Shown here in pieces: positions 11,558 through 22,353 of a DNA stretch of 64,000 nucleotides. The position numbers were made by a program, and so were the translations under genes. The notes under the pieces are model-generated. The model saw only the letters and a list, made by a program, of their open reading frames with translations. It did no database searches and was not told where the DNA came from. This DNA is from Antitrichia curtipendula. Taxonomy: Eukaryota; Streptophyta; Bryopsida; Hypnales; Leucodontaceae. Where the stretch lies: positions 55,814,029-55,878,028 of the forward strand of contig OX579633.1 in NCBI GenBank assembly GCA_951230915.1, written 5' to 3'. How positions within the stretch are numbered: position 1 is the stretch's first letter; each line of letters starts with the position of its first letter.

Positions 11558-12898
11558 ATGCCCGGGGACATGAACACAGAATTGGCCGTTGCTTACATGG
11601 CCTGGATGCTTCTGCAGCTTCTATGTGCTCCACAACTTCTACAGTTACCTTCGTCGGAGGAGGATGATGACACCGACGCTCTTCTAGCCATTGTGCAGTG
11701 TCTTGGGCAACCTAGTCATGATCCGCTACAAGAAATGCAAGCTGCCTTGCATAATTTTCGCTTGTGCACTTCTTTCACTCTTTCTGATGATGACTTGGGG
11801 TATTGGGTTAAGCCTCGATCTACGACATGGTTCTCCAGGTTCTTGCTCACAGAGTACGATGACACCAGGTGGATTCAAATGTTCAGAATGACCAAAAAGG
11901 CTGTCTTTGCATTGGCAGATCTCCTTCGGCCACATGTGATGAAGAAAAACACGAACTATCGACTCGCGATTCCTGTACTCATCCGTGTTGCTTGTTGCCT
12001 TTTCAAATTGACTCACGGTGCTTCTCTGTTTATTTGCAGCGAAATGTTCGCTGTTGGAAAGAGTACTGTCTCGTCCATACTAAGGGATGTGGTCCACGCA
12101 ATCAATGATATCTTGCGGCACGAACTTACATGGCCAACGGGTGAGCGCATGCGACATACTCAACAAGAGTTCTATGAGCTCTGTGGTTTACCAGGCATAG
12201 TAGGAGCAATTGACGGTACGCATATCTCTATTTCGAAGCCGCAACATGTACCTGTCGACTACTTTTACTTCAAGTCCGGTGGTTATACCCTAAACTGCCA
12301 AGCAGTTGTAGACAGTCAGAAACGTTTCTTGGACCTTTACCTAGGAATGCCTGGTTCGACAAATGATTCTCGCATGCTCCGACGATCTTCCTTGTATGAT
12401 CTATGTATGCATAACAACTTGCTGCAAAGTGACCATACTGTTGAAGGTTTCTCTCCATACTTGATCGGGGATTTGGGGTACCCACTACTGCCTTGGTTAA
12501 TGGTTCCACACCGATCTGGGGTACATTTGTCTTTGGCTGAGACTCTTTTCAACAAGAAACTCCGAAAAGGTCGATGTGTGGTGGAAAATGCCTTCGGGAT
12601 TCTGAAACAAACCTTTCGTGAATTATTGACAAAGTCAGATTTACATGTTGCATTTTTACCTGACGTGATTCTCACATGTGCCATTCTGCACAATGTCTTA
12701 CTCGGTCAATCACACGAGGATGTCCAGAATTTGTTACAAGTTCTACGCACAGAGGGACTATACGGAGATGTCGATGACAATACTGGGCACGAAGAAGGTG
12801 CCGATGAAATGGCGGAGCCTGTAGAAGCTGTTGTTGCCACCGAAAAACGTAACAGCTTGGGCGTTTTCTTGAGTATGCAACGCGTGCATCCACAGTAG
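11558..12898 (+). CDS. PIF/Harbinger transposase (HARBI1-like nuclease, DDE_Tnp_4)
   Basis: This encodes the DDE endonuclease that cuts and rejoins the element. The open frame runs from 11486, but the ATG at 11558 follows a typical acceptor (TTTTTGTAG at about 11526-11534), so an upstream intron is likely and I start at MPGDMNTE. The protein has about 446 residues, normal for HARBI1-like proteins. A helix-turn-helix-like region precedes the catalytic core. The core has GAIDGTHI (Asp codon 12212-12214), LIGDLGYP (Asp codon 12470-12472) and CVVENAFG (Glu codon 12584-12586), so the D-D-E triad is complete. An acidic tail (DVDDNTGHEEGADE) follows. No stop or frameshift is seen. In this superfamily the transposase needs the Myb-like partner for nuclear import and DNA binding; that partner is the minus-strand gene just downstream. 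Confidence 0.92.
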   Translation: MPGDMNTELAVAYMAWMLLQLLCAPQLLQLPSSEEDDDTDALLAIVQCLGQPSHDPLQEMQAALHNFRLCTSFTLSDDDLGYWVKPRSTTWFSRFLLTEYDDTRWIQMFRMTKKAVFALADLLRPHVMKKNTNYRLAIPVLIRVACCLFKLTHGASLFICSEMFAVGKSTVSSILRDVVHAINDILRHELTWPTGERMRHTQQEFYELCGLPGIVGAIDGTHISISKPQHVPVDYFYFKSGGYTLNCQAVVDSQKRFLDLYLGMPGSTNDSRMLRRSSLYDLCMHNNLLQSDHTVEGFSPYLIGDLGYPLLPWLMVPHRSGVHLSLAETLFNKKLRKGRCVVENAFGILKQTFRELLTKSDLHVAFLPDVILTCAILHNVLLGQSHEDVQNLLQVLRTEGLYGDVDDNTGHEEGADEMAEPVEAVVATEKRNSLGVFLSMQRVHPQ

Positions 12899-13368
12899 AG
12901 GAATTGGTAAGTTTCTTTCTTTGCTTCCGAGTTCGCATGATGGAATTGGTGCAATTTGTACAGCAAACCATAGTAGATGGTTGCATTCAAGCACTGACGT
13001 CAAACTCCCAAGAACTTTTTTGCATCCATAGGTTTCCTAAACTAATTTTTTTTTTATTTCCAATTTTTTTCCAATTTTTTTTTTCTTTTACATATGAATG
13101 ATACTGACAAACGGCGGTAGTGAAAGTCTATGCTGATTGCTAGTGATTGCCTAAACTAAAATACTAACACGTATTGTTGCATGACATGCAGGACAAAAAA
13201 GGAGCTGTAACTACACTGGAGACTGAGGTCCGAAGAAGAATGTCTGCTGCACTTACTTCGAAGAAGATGCCTTCTAGTACATGCACGCAGGTCCGTCTAC
13301 GGGTGGGGCTCGAAGCATTGCCGCTGTAGGGTGGTGCTGCCTATAGTCAGTGTAGTTCAATCTTCATT

Positions 13369-14796
13369 TCAGGTTTCTTCATGCTGCTTGTTATCTGCAG
13401 GCACGGCGCTCTGGCTTCTGTGGTCACGAGTGTCACTGCTGGGGATGACTGTGTCAGCTGAAGTGTGCATAGGGGCAGCAGAGTAGAAGGGGTTGGGGTT
13501 GGTGTCGTTGAAGGTTACCTTGCTCTGGTTTACATGATCATGAGGATCATTGCCGGGGTTCAATGTGTCCGCTGAGGTTTGCATAGAGGCAGGGGAGTCT
13601 AAGGGGATACTGCTGGTTTCGTTCCTTGTTGCCGTATGTGGCACAATGGGAACTGCTTGGCCGTTGTTCACGATTAGGCTCCTACTTAACACGTTTGACA
13701 AGTTTGCCAAGCATGATACCATCTCTCCTTGCTTCACAATTGAAAGTCTAGCATTCTCATTGGCCGCCAATGCATTTTCATAAAGCCTGAGGTCTTTCTC
13801 TCTCTGATAAGACATTTGCTCACTGAAGAGCTTGAGTTGGACTTCAATCTTGGAGCGCTCCAAATCTCTGCTTGATTCAGCAATATCCTGCATGTGCTGC
13901 GCCATGACAATACCTGTGGCCTTCGTGGCCTCAGCCATGACATTATGTCCCGATATGTTCTTCCTTCGCACAGCAGTGTTCCCTGTACGTAGTCTCCCTG
14001 CACTTTGTGATGTCTCAGAAGAGCTAATGAGGTGCGGAGTCACACCAAAGGGCAGACCGCGTAATGGTCGAGAAATGGGCGTGCCGGTGGATGCTGACGG
14101 CAGTGTAGGGCGTGATGGTGTAGACACCATGTGCGGTGAACATGGTGGAGTGTTGTCGTCGGTAGCATCTGGTGCATCTTGCGGGCGCATGTCCATTGGA
14201 TCGTCCGTTTCAGGTTCGCTGTGATCTTCATGAACGTCCTGTTGCCCATTGTCATGCGGCTGGTAGTTCCGATCGTTGGCAGCGAGGAGGTCCCGCACAT
14301 GTGGAGGTTGGATTTGTGGACGAGAACCGTACCATTCATGAATCGCATGAAAAATTTCTTCAGCAAAAAATTTAGGCAGCTTCTCTGCCTTCCGCTCTTC
14401 AGCAGACAATTCCCAATAGTCAGGTACATTCCTTCCTGTTCGACTGAAGTAATCTGCAATGCGTTTGTAATCAGGTATTAGCTGATTCCACTTCGTCTTG
14501 CATGCAGGTCCATCACGTAGACAAGGGGAGAAACCGGATTGCATGACTTCTTCAGAAATTTTGGTCCACTTCGTATTCTCGGGGGTCATCAAATCTCTCC
14601 CGTCGATGGTGTCGAGATCTTGCAGAAACATATCCCGCTTTGCAGATATGAGAGCAAGAATTTCTTGCGTCATCCAATTTGGCCCTCTGTCTTTTCTCTG
14701 GCGCTTGGATTGGCTGGTGTTGGTCGGAGGTGCGGCGGTGGACGCTGGTCTTGCGGTTGCAGTACTGGGCCGTGAAGTTGGCCCGCTTCGATGCAT
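13369..14796 (-). CDS. Myb/SANT-like (trihelix) protein of PIF/Harbinger element
   Basis: This is the second gene of the Harbinger element. The frame is open from 14961, but a natural start is the Met at 14796 (MHRSGPTSRPS), just after a possible acceptor, giving 475 residues. After a basic Ser/Thr/Pro-rich leader (KRQRKDRG) comes a SANT/trihelix domain at about residues 38-135. It has the spaced tryptophans and aromatics NWMTQE, KWTKISEE, CKTKWNQLIPDYK and YWELSAEE. A Pro/Ser-rich middle and a Gln/Glu/Arg-rich, probably coiled-coil stretch (ERSKIEVQLKLFSEQMSYQR) follow. Proteins of this type bind the element's ends and carry the transposase into the nucleus. The frame is intact. Confidence 0.85.
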   Translation of the reverse strand: MHRSGPTSRPSTATARPASTAAPPTNTSQSKRQRKDRGPNWMTQEILALISAKRDMFLQDLDTIDGRDLMTPENTKWTKISEEVMQSGFSPCLRDGPACKTKWNQLIPDYKRIADYFSRTGRNVPDYWELSAEERKAEKLPKFFAEEIFHAIHEWYGSRPQIQPPHVRDLLAANDRNYQPHDNGQQDVHEDHSEPETDDPMDMRPQDAPDATDDNTPPCSPHMVSTPSRPTLPSASTGTPISRPLRGLPFGVTPHLISSSETSQSAGRLRTGNTAVRRKNISGHNVMAEATKATGIVMAQHMQDIAESSRDLERSKIEVQLKLFSEQMSYQREKDLRLYENALAANENARLSIVKQGEMVSCLANLSNVLSRSLIVNNGQAVPIVPHTATRNETSSIPLDSPASMQTSADTLNPGNDPHDHVNQSKVTFNDTNPNPFYSAAPMHTSADTVIPSSDTRDHRSQSAVPADNKQHEET

Positions 14797-15933
14797 CGGA
14801 AGCCTTGGAAGTGCAATGCCCCCTGTGCATGAACGAAAGTGAGAGATCCAGAAGAGCAAGACAACATTAAAGCACAGTTTCAGTTGTGCAGATGGAATCC
14901 TATGGACGACAAACAACACGGGCGTAGTAGAATTGTCTAGGACGATGAAGGTAAGTAGCACATCTAGAACTTTGATGTCAACTTCTACGTGGACATTGAC
15001 TTACTTTGGCATCGGAGTGTGTTTGTTTGTTTTGCAGGTCTAGTTCACTACATTGTCATGGACAGCAAGGGAAAGAGTGACGCGGGAGTGGAAATGTATG
15101 AAAATGTAATTGTGAAGCAGACGGTCGAATTGGGTGAGCACCTTTTCTAGCTAGTGCATTACATTTGCAAATACTGGATTTTGAAGTTAGAAGGTACTAA
15201 CCGTTGACAGGCATAGCTGTAGGACGGAGCGGGGTGTTGTAGTTTTGGGCATCCAGTCGATTCTCCATGAGAAAATTTGCTTGCGGTCCTGCACACAAAG
15301 AAGTTTGAAATGAAAAACAAGGCGGCAGGTTGGTGCCTTGCAGGAAATGGACGTCGACATTCTGTTACAATGAACCTGTAGAGGCGTAGACTACCATGCA
15401 TTTAAACCTTCATAGCGTCAAAGAATTGCAGAGAGCGAAATCATAACATACCTTTGGATCTTCAAAAGTTTTCGACAACCGCGCAGGTGGGGTACGTGAA
15501 CTGACTTCCATGTTTTTATACACTCTCCTCCTGCACATTCCTTCCGAGTTCATGTCTATGTTTGTCGAAATGAAGTTTCGTGAAATGAAGTCGCCGAAGC
15601 GAAACTTCAGCCAAAATTTGCGACACCGCTCTTTTGTAGTGGACAGTAATTGCATGGACTACAAAACAGCGTCAGTATCTCTCCGAAATCTTCTGAAATC
15701 TTCATTTTCTGTAGATTGTGAATTTAAGTAAAACCGCCTCGCTAAACCGAAATTAACGGAAGTCATGACAGTGCTTTTCAGCTAACATCGTGTTTATGGA
15801 TGTGCCACCGAGGCATCCACGTAGGTTCGGGTGTAACACCAACGCTTGGTCTGAACTGGTCTGAACTGGCACGCTCGAGCTGCCACCTACCACCGGTGTT
15901 CCACCCCCCGTAAGGCCAGGTGAGAATGGACCT

Positions 15934-15987
15934 TTAGAACTTTCAGAGTTTGAAGAAAGAACACCAAGTGCAGCAGCACGGAGTAAG
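15934..15987 (+). repeat. 54-bp segment duplicated in inverse at 19739-19799
   Basis: From the TTA at 15934 to AGTAAG this matches the complement of 19739-19792 with one mismatch. Read on the plus strand it encodes EFEERTPSAAARS and ends at a GTAAG donor-like site, so it may derive from an exon. The other copy carries CGGCCTTAGAACT without interruption and is an empty-site homologue of the Harbinger insertion. Confidence 0.75.
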
Positions 15988-16505
15988 TGATAGACGAGAA
16001 CGCCTGTTATATCTTTTATATGAGAACGCCTCAATGCTTTCGTCTGAGGAGCCGTAAACTGAGTTAACACCTATCCTAGGAACTAGTATGCTCGATAAGC
16101 TTCATGCATTTGACTGCTTTCACTATTTCATGTTTCACCGTTGAAAACGTGTATTGCACATTGTCATGATTTTTTGCTCTCACTTTAGTTTGTTTATATA
16201 TTTTAGTGTTGAGCTAATGTTGTGCAACCCAAGAGACTTATTTTCACCGAGAGACAGGGAGTTATGTTATGTTTTCCTGAAGGACTTATTTTCCCCGTGA
16301 GTATACAAATTAATTAATTTTAGATCTGAGTGCATTGTGTGCATTTCCTTGCACTTTTAATGGAACCTTGCGTTGTGAGCATTGAGTTTTCTTTATCTAT
16401 TTTTTTGTTCGATGTTTGGGTCAGTACGTGTGCTCATTTTTACTTTCAGACTTGCTAATTTAAGAAAATAAATATGTACAACCCGTAGAAACACAAAATA
16501 AATAA
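15988..16505. other. Non-coding sequence upstream of lipase remnant
   Basis: No supported reading frame. It is AT-rich sequence that may hold the 5' region of the lipase gene, cut off from anything further upstream by the Harbinger insertion. Confidence 0.4.
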
Positions 16506-19327
16506 ATGTTCAACATGCTTAGCTTGTTCTCCAGGTCTCAGTCAGATAAGGATGAAGTGGATATCATGGCTGCATTGATAGGAGAACTTCTGGAGTATCG
16601 AGCTGAAGGTGCCAGCCACCTGGAAAGAGCAGCGGGTAAGTCTCACACCGTTTGCGTTTTCACTGTTGTTGCTTTCGATGAAGTTTTTTAGGATTTAGGG
16701 TTTAGGGTTTTCTGGGTTTGGGATTTCAATGATCATTGATTGAAAGGTCAAGGTTTCTGAGCACTCTACGATTTCTGTCAGGAATTGCGTTGTTGTGGGA
16801 ACAAAAAGTTGAACCTCTTACTGCAGATGATGGTGGAGCTGTGCATGAGGAGTTTCTCAGCGAGGCTTCAAATTTACAACCTTATGCTGTCGTTGCATGT
16901 ACGGTACTATTTGTTTTTTCTCTATGTACCTCTCTAACCTTCTAGATCTATGTATTGAATTACTTTTTTAATGTTTTTATTTCTTGAAAAATTACCTTGC
17001 TTTTACAACATAGTTAACCCAAGTAGCTGTTAAAAGATGACTCAAGTGATTTTAGACACAATTGTATTAGACAAGTCAGCCTGCATGTTCTAATAACATA
17101 GAGAGTCCTGTACAGTAAACCAGCGGTTCCGTACATTTGTTCAATGAGCGTGTAATCCTTTCCTTTTGTTGAAATGATGCTTTGCTTTCATTAATTCCTA
17201 CCACGGCAGGAGTGTGATAGATTTGTTTATTAGAAACCTACTTAGTAAGACAACATTCAGGGCAATCGTGCCATTGTATATGTGAATAGGGATTCTTTTG
17301 GATTTCTGCCGACATTCCTTTACATGGATTTGCGTATGACTCAGACGTTAGGGTACTCTGACCTTCTGGAACCGCTATAGGTGATTTTTGTATTAATATT
17401 CTTCCCGTATTTTTTTCCCGTATCATTTTAATCGCATGAAGAAGAGCGTGGTCTTACTTCACAACTCTATATTTTAGATTCTGGGACTAGAAATTTCAGC
17501 TGCTACAAACATATCCAATTCACTTTTGAATAAATCTGTGGAATTAAGGAGGCCAATACTAGAAGGTGATAATTGGTGGAGAGGAAATGCAGCTTGTTTA
17601 TTGAAGCATGCACAGCTTCCTCCTGAGGCTCTTTTTTAGGGCCGTGTCTCTCAGCTTGGCATTGATTCTCTGACTGTTTGAGAATCGATTGGCAAGCCAC
17701 CCTGAGGACTCGTTTCACTGATGACATTGTCACTTACTTGAACTGCGCAGGAAAAATCCTGAGAGACTGTACTTTGTGGTGGTCCTGCATTACTTGAATA
17801 GAGTGGTAGTTGCAGTCCGTGGCACTGAGACTCCAGAGGATATGCTTATAGATGGGCTGGCGGACCGGGAATGCAAGCTGTCGGACTCTGACCTTCTCGG
17901 CCTACTCAAGTATGAAAACTGAACTCCTACATCAATTGTGCTGTAAATAACCATATCCCTGGCATATTAGTTGTGTCTTTCAATTGATCACGGTACTATA
18001 GAAATTATCGAATTACCAAACTGCACGTGTTTGTCGGGTATAGAGGGGATGGTATTCCAGACCAAGTGAAGAAGCAAGTGCAAGACTCCATGCCACATTA
18101 CTACCATAAAGGGGTCATCAACGCTGCTCGCGAGCTCTCAATGAAGCTTGACAATTTGGCTGAAGACGAGAGTGAGGACCAAGCTCGCAACAATTGCGCA
18201 TCCTAGACTAAGACTGGCGGTACAAAGAGATGTTTACCATTTTGTGTATGCTTATAGTGAAATTGTGCATACTTGCTTCACAGTGGTTACATGCATGCTC
18301 ATGAGAGAAGCTAAACAACCATGTTTAGAAGACTGCTATCATTAGTAGAAACTCCCGGCGGCAAAATAAGAATTTTTAGAGAACACCAGCACGTTAAACC
18401 TTGCCAATTGTGATGCCATTAAAGACACTCTCTAATGTAAAGACTGGCACGCAATTGTATTGTGGCTAGGTTTCCAGAAAACCAGAAGGTGGGTGGTCTA
18501 CTTGCATTCGAGGGACTTGAACCGAACCTTCATTAATCAAAATACTGCTCAATTCATCATGGAGGGGTACACATGGCTTGGTGAGAACTGATTGGGTATG
18601 TATCGTGGGCTTGGGCATCAGATAGCGAAGTATCACGGTTGGGGCGGAGGCAGGGACTGTAGACTGGGCTTCTGGGCTCAGGAGGGAATGCGAAGGATAT
18701 AATCTTCGTTTTGTTGCGCATTCACTTGGAGGTTCAATTGTTGCCCTGACAGCATTACCGGTAAATAATTTCATCTCTTATGGTTTATTCTTTCTCCAGG
18801 ATTAGTCGTTATACTAAAAAGGAACAAGTTAAAGAGACTAAGAAAGACGCTTGGGTGGTGGTGATGGTCGTTGGCAGTTGTACAAACGATATCCAGACCT
18901 CTGTGTGTACACATATGGTGTATTGCCTTGTGTATATTCGGTCACTGCCGATGCATGTGCTAGTTCTGTAACAAGGTAAGATCTTTCACTGAATGGGGAT
19001 GTTCTTCTCTATCAACTGTCAAGGTTTTGAGTTAATTGACGTTACTAGTAGAAAAACCATCCTGAACAGGTTTTCCAATAGAACTAGCCACGCTACAATT
19101 GAAATTGTATGCAACTCTCTTAGAAACACCCTTTAATAGTACGTGCTTTAAATTCTCTTGATGATCCACCTCCATTTTGACATATCGTGGTTTGATGTTG
19201 AAATTCTAGCAGAAGTACTCTAGACCTGTGATAATGGACTGTCCCATTTGATCATGCGTTTTTCGTATTTCTGCAGTGTCACATGTAATGACGAGATTTC
19301 CTCACAACTTTCAGTGGCATCTATCAC
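16506..19327 (+). pseudogene. Class 3 (sn1-specific diacylglycerol) lipase-like gene, probably broken
   Basis: Conserved exons of the plant DAG-lipase-like family occur in order on the plus strand, most with GT and AG borders. They are 16506-16634 (LIGELLEYRAEG), 16782-16903 (EASNLQPYAV), about 17545-17660 (LEGDNWWRGNAACLLKHA), 17751-17909 (VVAVRGTETPEDMLIDGL), 18002-18170 (PHYYHKGVINAARELSM), 18662-18763 (CEGYNLRFVAHSLGGSI), 18878-18975 (CVYTYGVLPCVYSV) and 19276-19327 (NDEISSQLSVAS). HSLGG holds the nucleophile Ser, but the first Gly of GXSXG is Ala. The enzymes hydrolyse acylglycerols at membranes. An in-frame TAG at 17637-17639, where the family continues into GRVSQ, indicates inactivation. 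The start, the end and one middle exon are not resolved. The Harbinger insertion lies directly upstream. Confidence 0.7.
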
Positions 19328-19752
19328 TTAAGGTAGGAGGCTCTGAAAGCAAGCATCTAAGGGCTGGTCTGCCTTTTTCATGTGGTTTCTTGTATGAGAT
19401 TATTATAAGCTCATTTTTCAGACAAAGAAAAATAGACTGTGATCGTAACACAAGTCGTTTCGTATTTTTTGAAGCATTTTTGAATTACTTATGAATTTTC
19501 AAACGTAATGAGTCATAGGTCCCTATTTATGACCCTAGGTCTTCCATAAACCGTTCAGATGCAGTTTCAAAAGAGAAATGGGAAAACAAAGAGAATGATT
19601 GGCTCTTGCAATAAATAATATTTTTTTTATCGATCCATTCAATGACTGCAGAAGATCCATTTAAAGACCACCTTATGTCCATTTCAGGCGAGTCTACATG
19701 AGCAGTTCTAAATGCCCGCTCGCTTTCAGAGCCTCCTACCTTACTCCGTGCT
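19326..19752. mobile_element. Candidate small element with GGTAGGAGGCTC termini
   Basis: The 27-bp ends AAGGTAGGAGGCTCTGAAAG (19326 rightward, 19752 leftward) are inverted copies. TTA/TAA-like bases lie at both edges. Comparison with 15934-15990, where AGTAAGTGATAGA is continuous, suggests that this 420-bp unit was inserted with a TA or TAA duplication. It holds no recognisable gene, although a minus-strand frame runs through it (19527-19883). Confidence 0.45.
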
Positions 19753-19853
19753 GCTGCACTTGGTGTTCTTTCTTCAAACTCTAAAAGTTCTAAGGCCGCG
19801 TGGTTCCTTTTGGGGAGCGTTGAGAACTTCGGGAACGTAGGCCACAATTTCAG

Positions 19854-19862
19854 AAACCCTAA
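19854..19862 (+). promoter_or_regulatory. Telo-box (AAACCCTAA), probable original RPS6 promoter element
   Basis: AAACCCTAA lies 40 bp upstream of the MULE insertion, in plus orientation toward RPS6. Telo-boxes are established promoter motifs of plant ribosomal protein genes. Without the MULE this motif would sit about 107 bp from the RPS6 start codon. Assigning it to RPS6 is an inference from position. Confidence 0.45.
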
Positions 19863-19902
19863 GTTGGGGTCTAAATGCCACAAGCCCGTCAGTCTCGCCC
19901 CT

Positions 19903-20442
19903 CCTCGGCACTAAGTCCCCGACGATTTTTGTAAAAGGCCGGGGACCCACAGGCTGCCCAACGATTGCCCTGCCTGGAGCTTGGCTTCCCCCCCAGCCCG
20001 GCAGCAGACCTCCCCGTCCTCGAAGTCGGCCGGTTATCAACCCTCCGTTTCCATCGACTGGGACTGCGATTCCGGTCTTCAATTTTGCGATTCTGCAAAG
20101 CTTCTTTCGGGAGTCTCGAGATCAGAATTGTGCGTTTTCTTTTATAGAATTTCAGATTTTGGACGACTTATGTAGGAGCGTGGTTTAGGGTTTCCTTGTT
20201 TGTGTGAGAAACGCATTTAGTGGCGGCCATTGGGAGGACGGCAAGGGCACAAATTGTGCAGATTGTCCATCAATTGAGTGTCACCCTAGCTCACTTGGGT
20301 TGCCTCCACTCAAAGCATATGAGAGACTTGTTTACAAAATCGGCTTCATAAATCAATCAATGACGTCAACGAGGAAGGAAGATATTGGAATTTGGCAATC
20401 ATGCCTGTGTAGGGAATCTAAATGTGTTAACCGTCCAAATAA
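19903..20442 (+). repeat. Left terminal inverted repeat of MULE
   Basis: Inverted copy of 22354-22893. It contains an open frame from 20204 (MRNAFSGGHWEDGKG) that is mirrored in the other arm. The frame is cut at the arm's inner edge, so it is not a real gene. Confidence 0.92.
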
Positions 20443-21163
20443 AGACCTGATTAAGCTTCTTCAAAACTATTTAAAAATCTGCAAGCAATGCCTAAACGTG
20501 AGTGACCAAAACTGACCACAATTTCTTAATTCCTTCTCGGCATCAATGAATCTTTTTTGCGTAATTGCGCAGTATATCTTAGCATGTGCATTCCAGGAGA
20601 AGAATTAACTACGGCAAGACACTATCGTCACAGAGCAAATACAATTTTAGTAGTGGTGAATAATGAAAAGTAAGAAATCATGGAGATAGATTGAGAGCAC
20701 ACTAACACAATCCACAGGAGAACTGCGATACATCGAACAAGAGCTCGGGGTACATTGATGGAGAACCGTAATAGATCAATCTTCCTTGAGTTTTTTCTTG
20801 GAATTTAAAGCTCTCGCAGTGACAATGCGAAGTATGCAAAATTGCTTTGACCTGATCTCATGTAGATTACAGAATTATCTGAGCATTTGTATGCTCGCAG
20901 CTAAAGGTCAATTCTAGTTCCTGGAAAATCAACATAATGGTCAACTGGGAGTGGAATGTCGACAAATGGACGAGCTTGGGTCTTGTTGCATTAGCAGAAA
21001 CTACCTTGTTAGTACCAGTTTTAGGAATATTTGGCTTTGGCACTACTTCTGACCACAATTTGGCTCTACCGTGTTCTAAATTTTCATTTTGTGGATGGCC
21101 TTGCGCATAGCTTCAGAGGTAAAGTTCCTCATCTTCATCAAAGTTTAACATCTTAGCTAACTT

Positions 21164-21902
21164 TTAACCCCTAAATGACGGGCCCATGACCATTGCTTTC
21201 AAACTCCATTGCCCATCACTCAATTTGCTACCATTTTGCAACTAGATATGTATGAAAAAATTTATATTTATTTTTCAGAGATGAAATTACATGTCTCCTT
21301 TACTTCACAACAAATTTTTTTGTGGAAAACTGATTTTTTTGAGAATTTTTAAAGAGAAAGTGAAGAAAAATCATAATAAATAGAAAATTATTTCAAAAAA
21401 TCCGAAAATTTCACCATATGTGTATATTACAATGACAAACATCATGGTGTAAATTCAATTTCCGTGTCATTCTATAATTAGAAAATAATAGACATTGAAA
21501 ATACACCCAAAGTTCAAATTGCAATAAAATATGCAATATTAGGAATTTTTTCAAAATTCAGATTGGAGTAGAAACTAGAGTAGATGAACTTCATTTTGTT
21601 AGTTGGACTCAAACTCAAAAAATATCATTTTCATGGAGAAATTTCAGATTTAGAGCAAGGAACAATAACTTCCCAAAATACTCTAAAATAACATATTTTG
21701 TGATTCGTTTTTTTTAATAACTTCTCATTTTCATGAAGACAAATATTGGAAAGAGTACAAACTCAATTGGATACTCTTCATAACCCAATATGAAAGGTCA
21801 ACAAGGAAAAAGAAGATGAAAAAATGCTTTTGAACTATTCTCAGCTCAACAGTAATGTCATCCAAACGCCAAAAATTGGCATCCTCGGCGTTCCAGGGTT
21901 AA
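21164..21902. mobile_element. TTAA-bounded piggyBac-type MITE (C), nested in MULE
   Basis: The left end is TTAACCCCTAAATGACGGGC. The right end on the minus strand is TTAACCCTGGAACGCCGAGG. It is 739 bp, AT-rich, with no coding sequence. Lying in the MULE interior, it inserted after the MULE ancestor was formed, though not necessarily at this locus. Confidence 0.65.
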
Positions 21903-22353
21903 ACGATGGAACCAATCCTCACATTGGAATCTTCATCAATTCTTTGCAATCTGCACATTGGAATCTGTAATAGTATATTAATTTCCTTGTTTTCATTTGG
22001 AGAAGCTTTCGTGGCAACTTAACCTTTAGTGAGGAGAGCTATTCAATATTTCAGTTCAGTCTACTGCTAGCCTATCCATTTTTTTAAATCATGGGTACAT
22101 AATTTTCTGGTCACCGGAAGGCCACTAATCAATTGTAAGTTATTGCAATTAGCATAGTGTTTGAAGTTATCACTTTAAACAATTTGTTTTAGGCACAATT
22201 GATTTACTGGTTGAAAGTTGGTGAGTTATGTAATGGAAATGACCCACGAAACGAATGTAGCTCTAATGAGCACCTATTTGCTAACTGACGCTTCCTTGGC
22301 CCAGTAATTCATTTCAATTTGCTGAAGCAGCTACTCGTTTCTATAAAAAAAAA

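Larger units (their letters stand above)
10458..15933. mobile_element. PIF/Harbinger transposon, apparently complete
   Basis: The terminal inverted repeats at 10458-10483 and 15908-15933 share GTCCATTCTCACCTGGC and match at about 23 of 26 positions. They are flanked by direct TTA copies (10455-10457 and 15934-15936), the standard PIF/Harbinger target duplication. Inside lie the two genes expected of this superfamily: a DDE transposase on the plus strand and a Myb/SANT-like DNA-binding protein on the minus strand. They are arranged tail to tail with about 470 bp between them. Both frames are uninterrupted. A paralogous stretch with the uninterrupted target exists at 19739-19799 on the minus strand, which confirms the insertion point. 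The 10484-11557 and 14797-15907 flanks hold probable promoters, untranslated sequence and introns. Confidence 0.9.

Noticed and set aside
20204..20515. 103-codon frame in the MULE left arm, mirrored at 22341-22592
   Set aside because: The frame is cut at the inner edge of the arm and continues differently in each copy, so it is unlikely to be coding.
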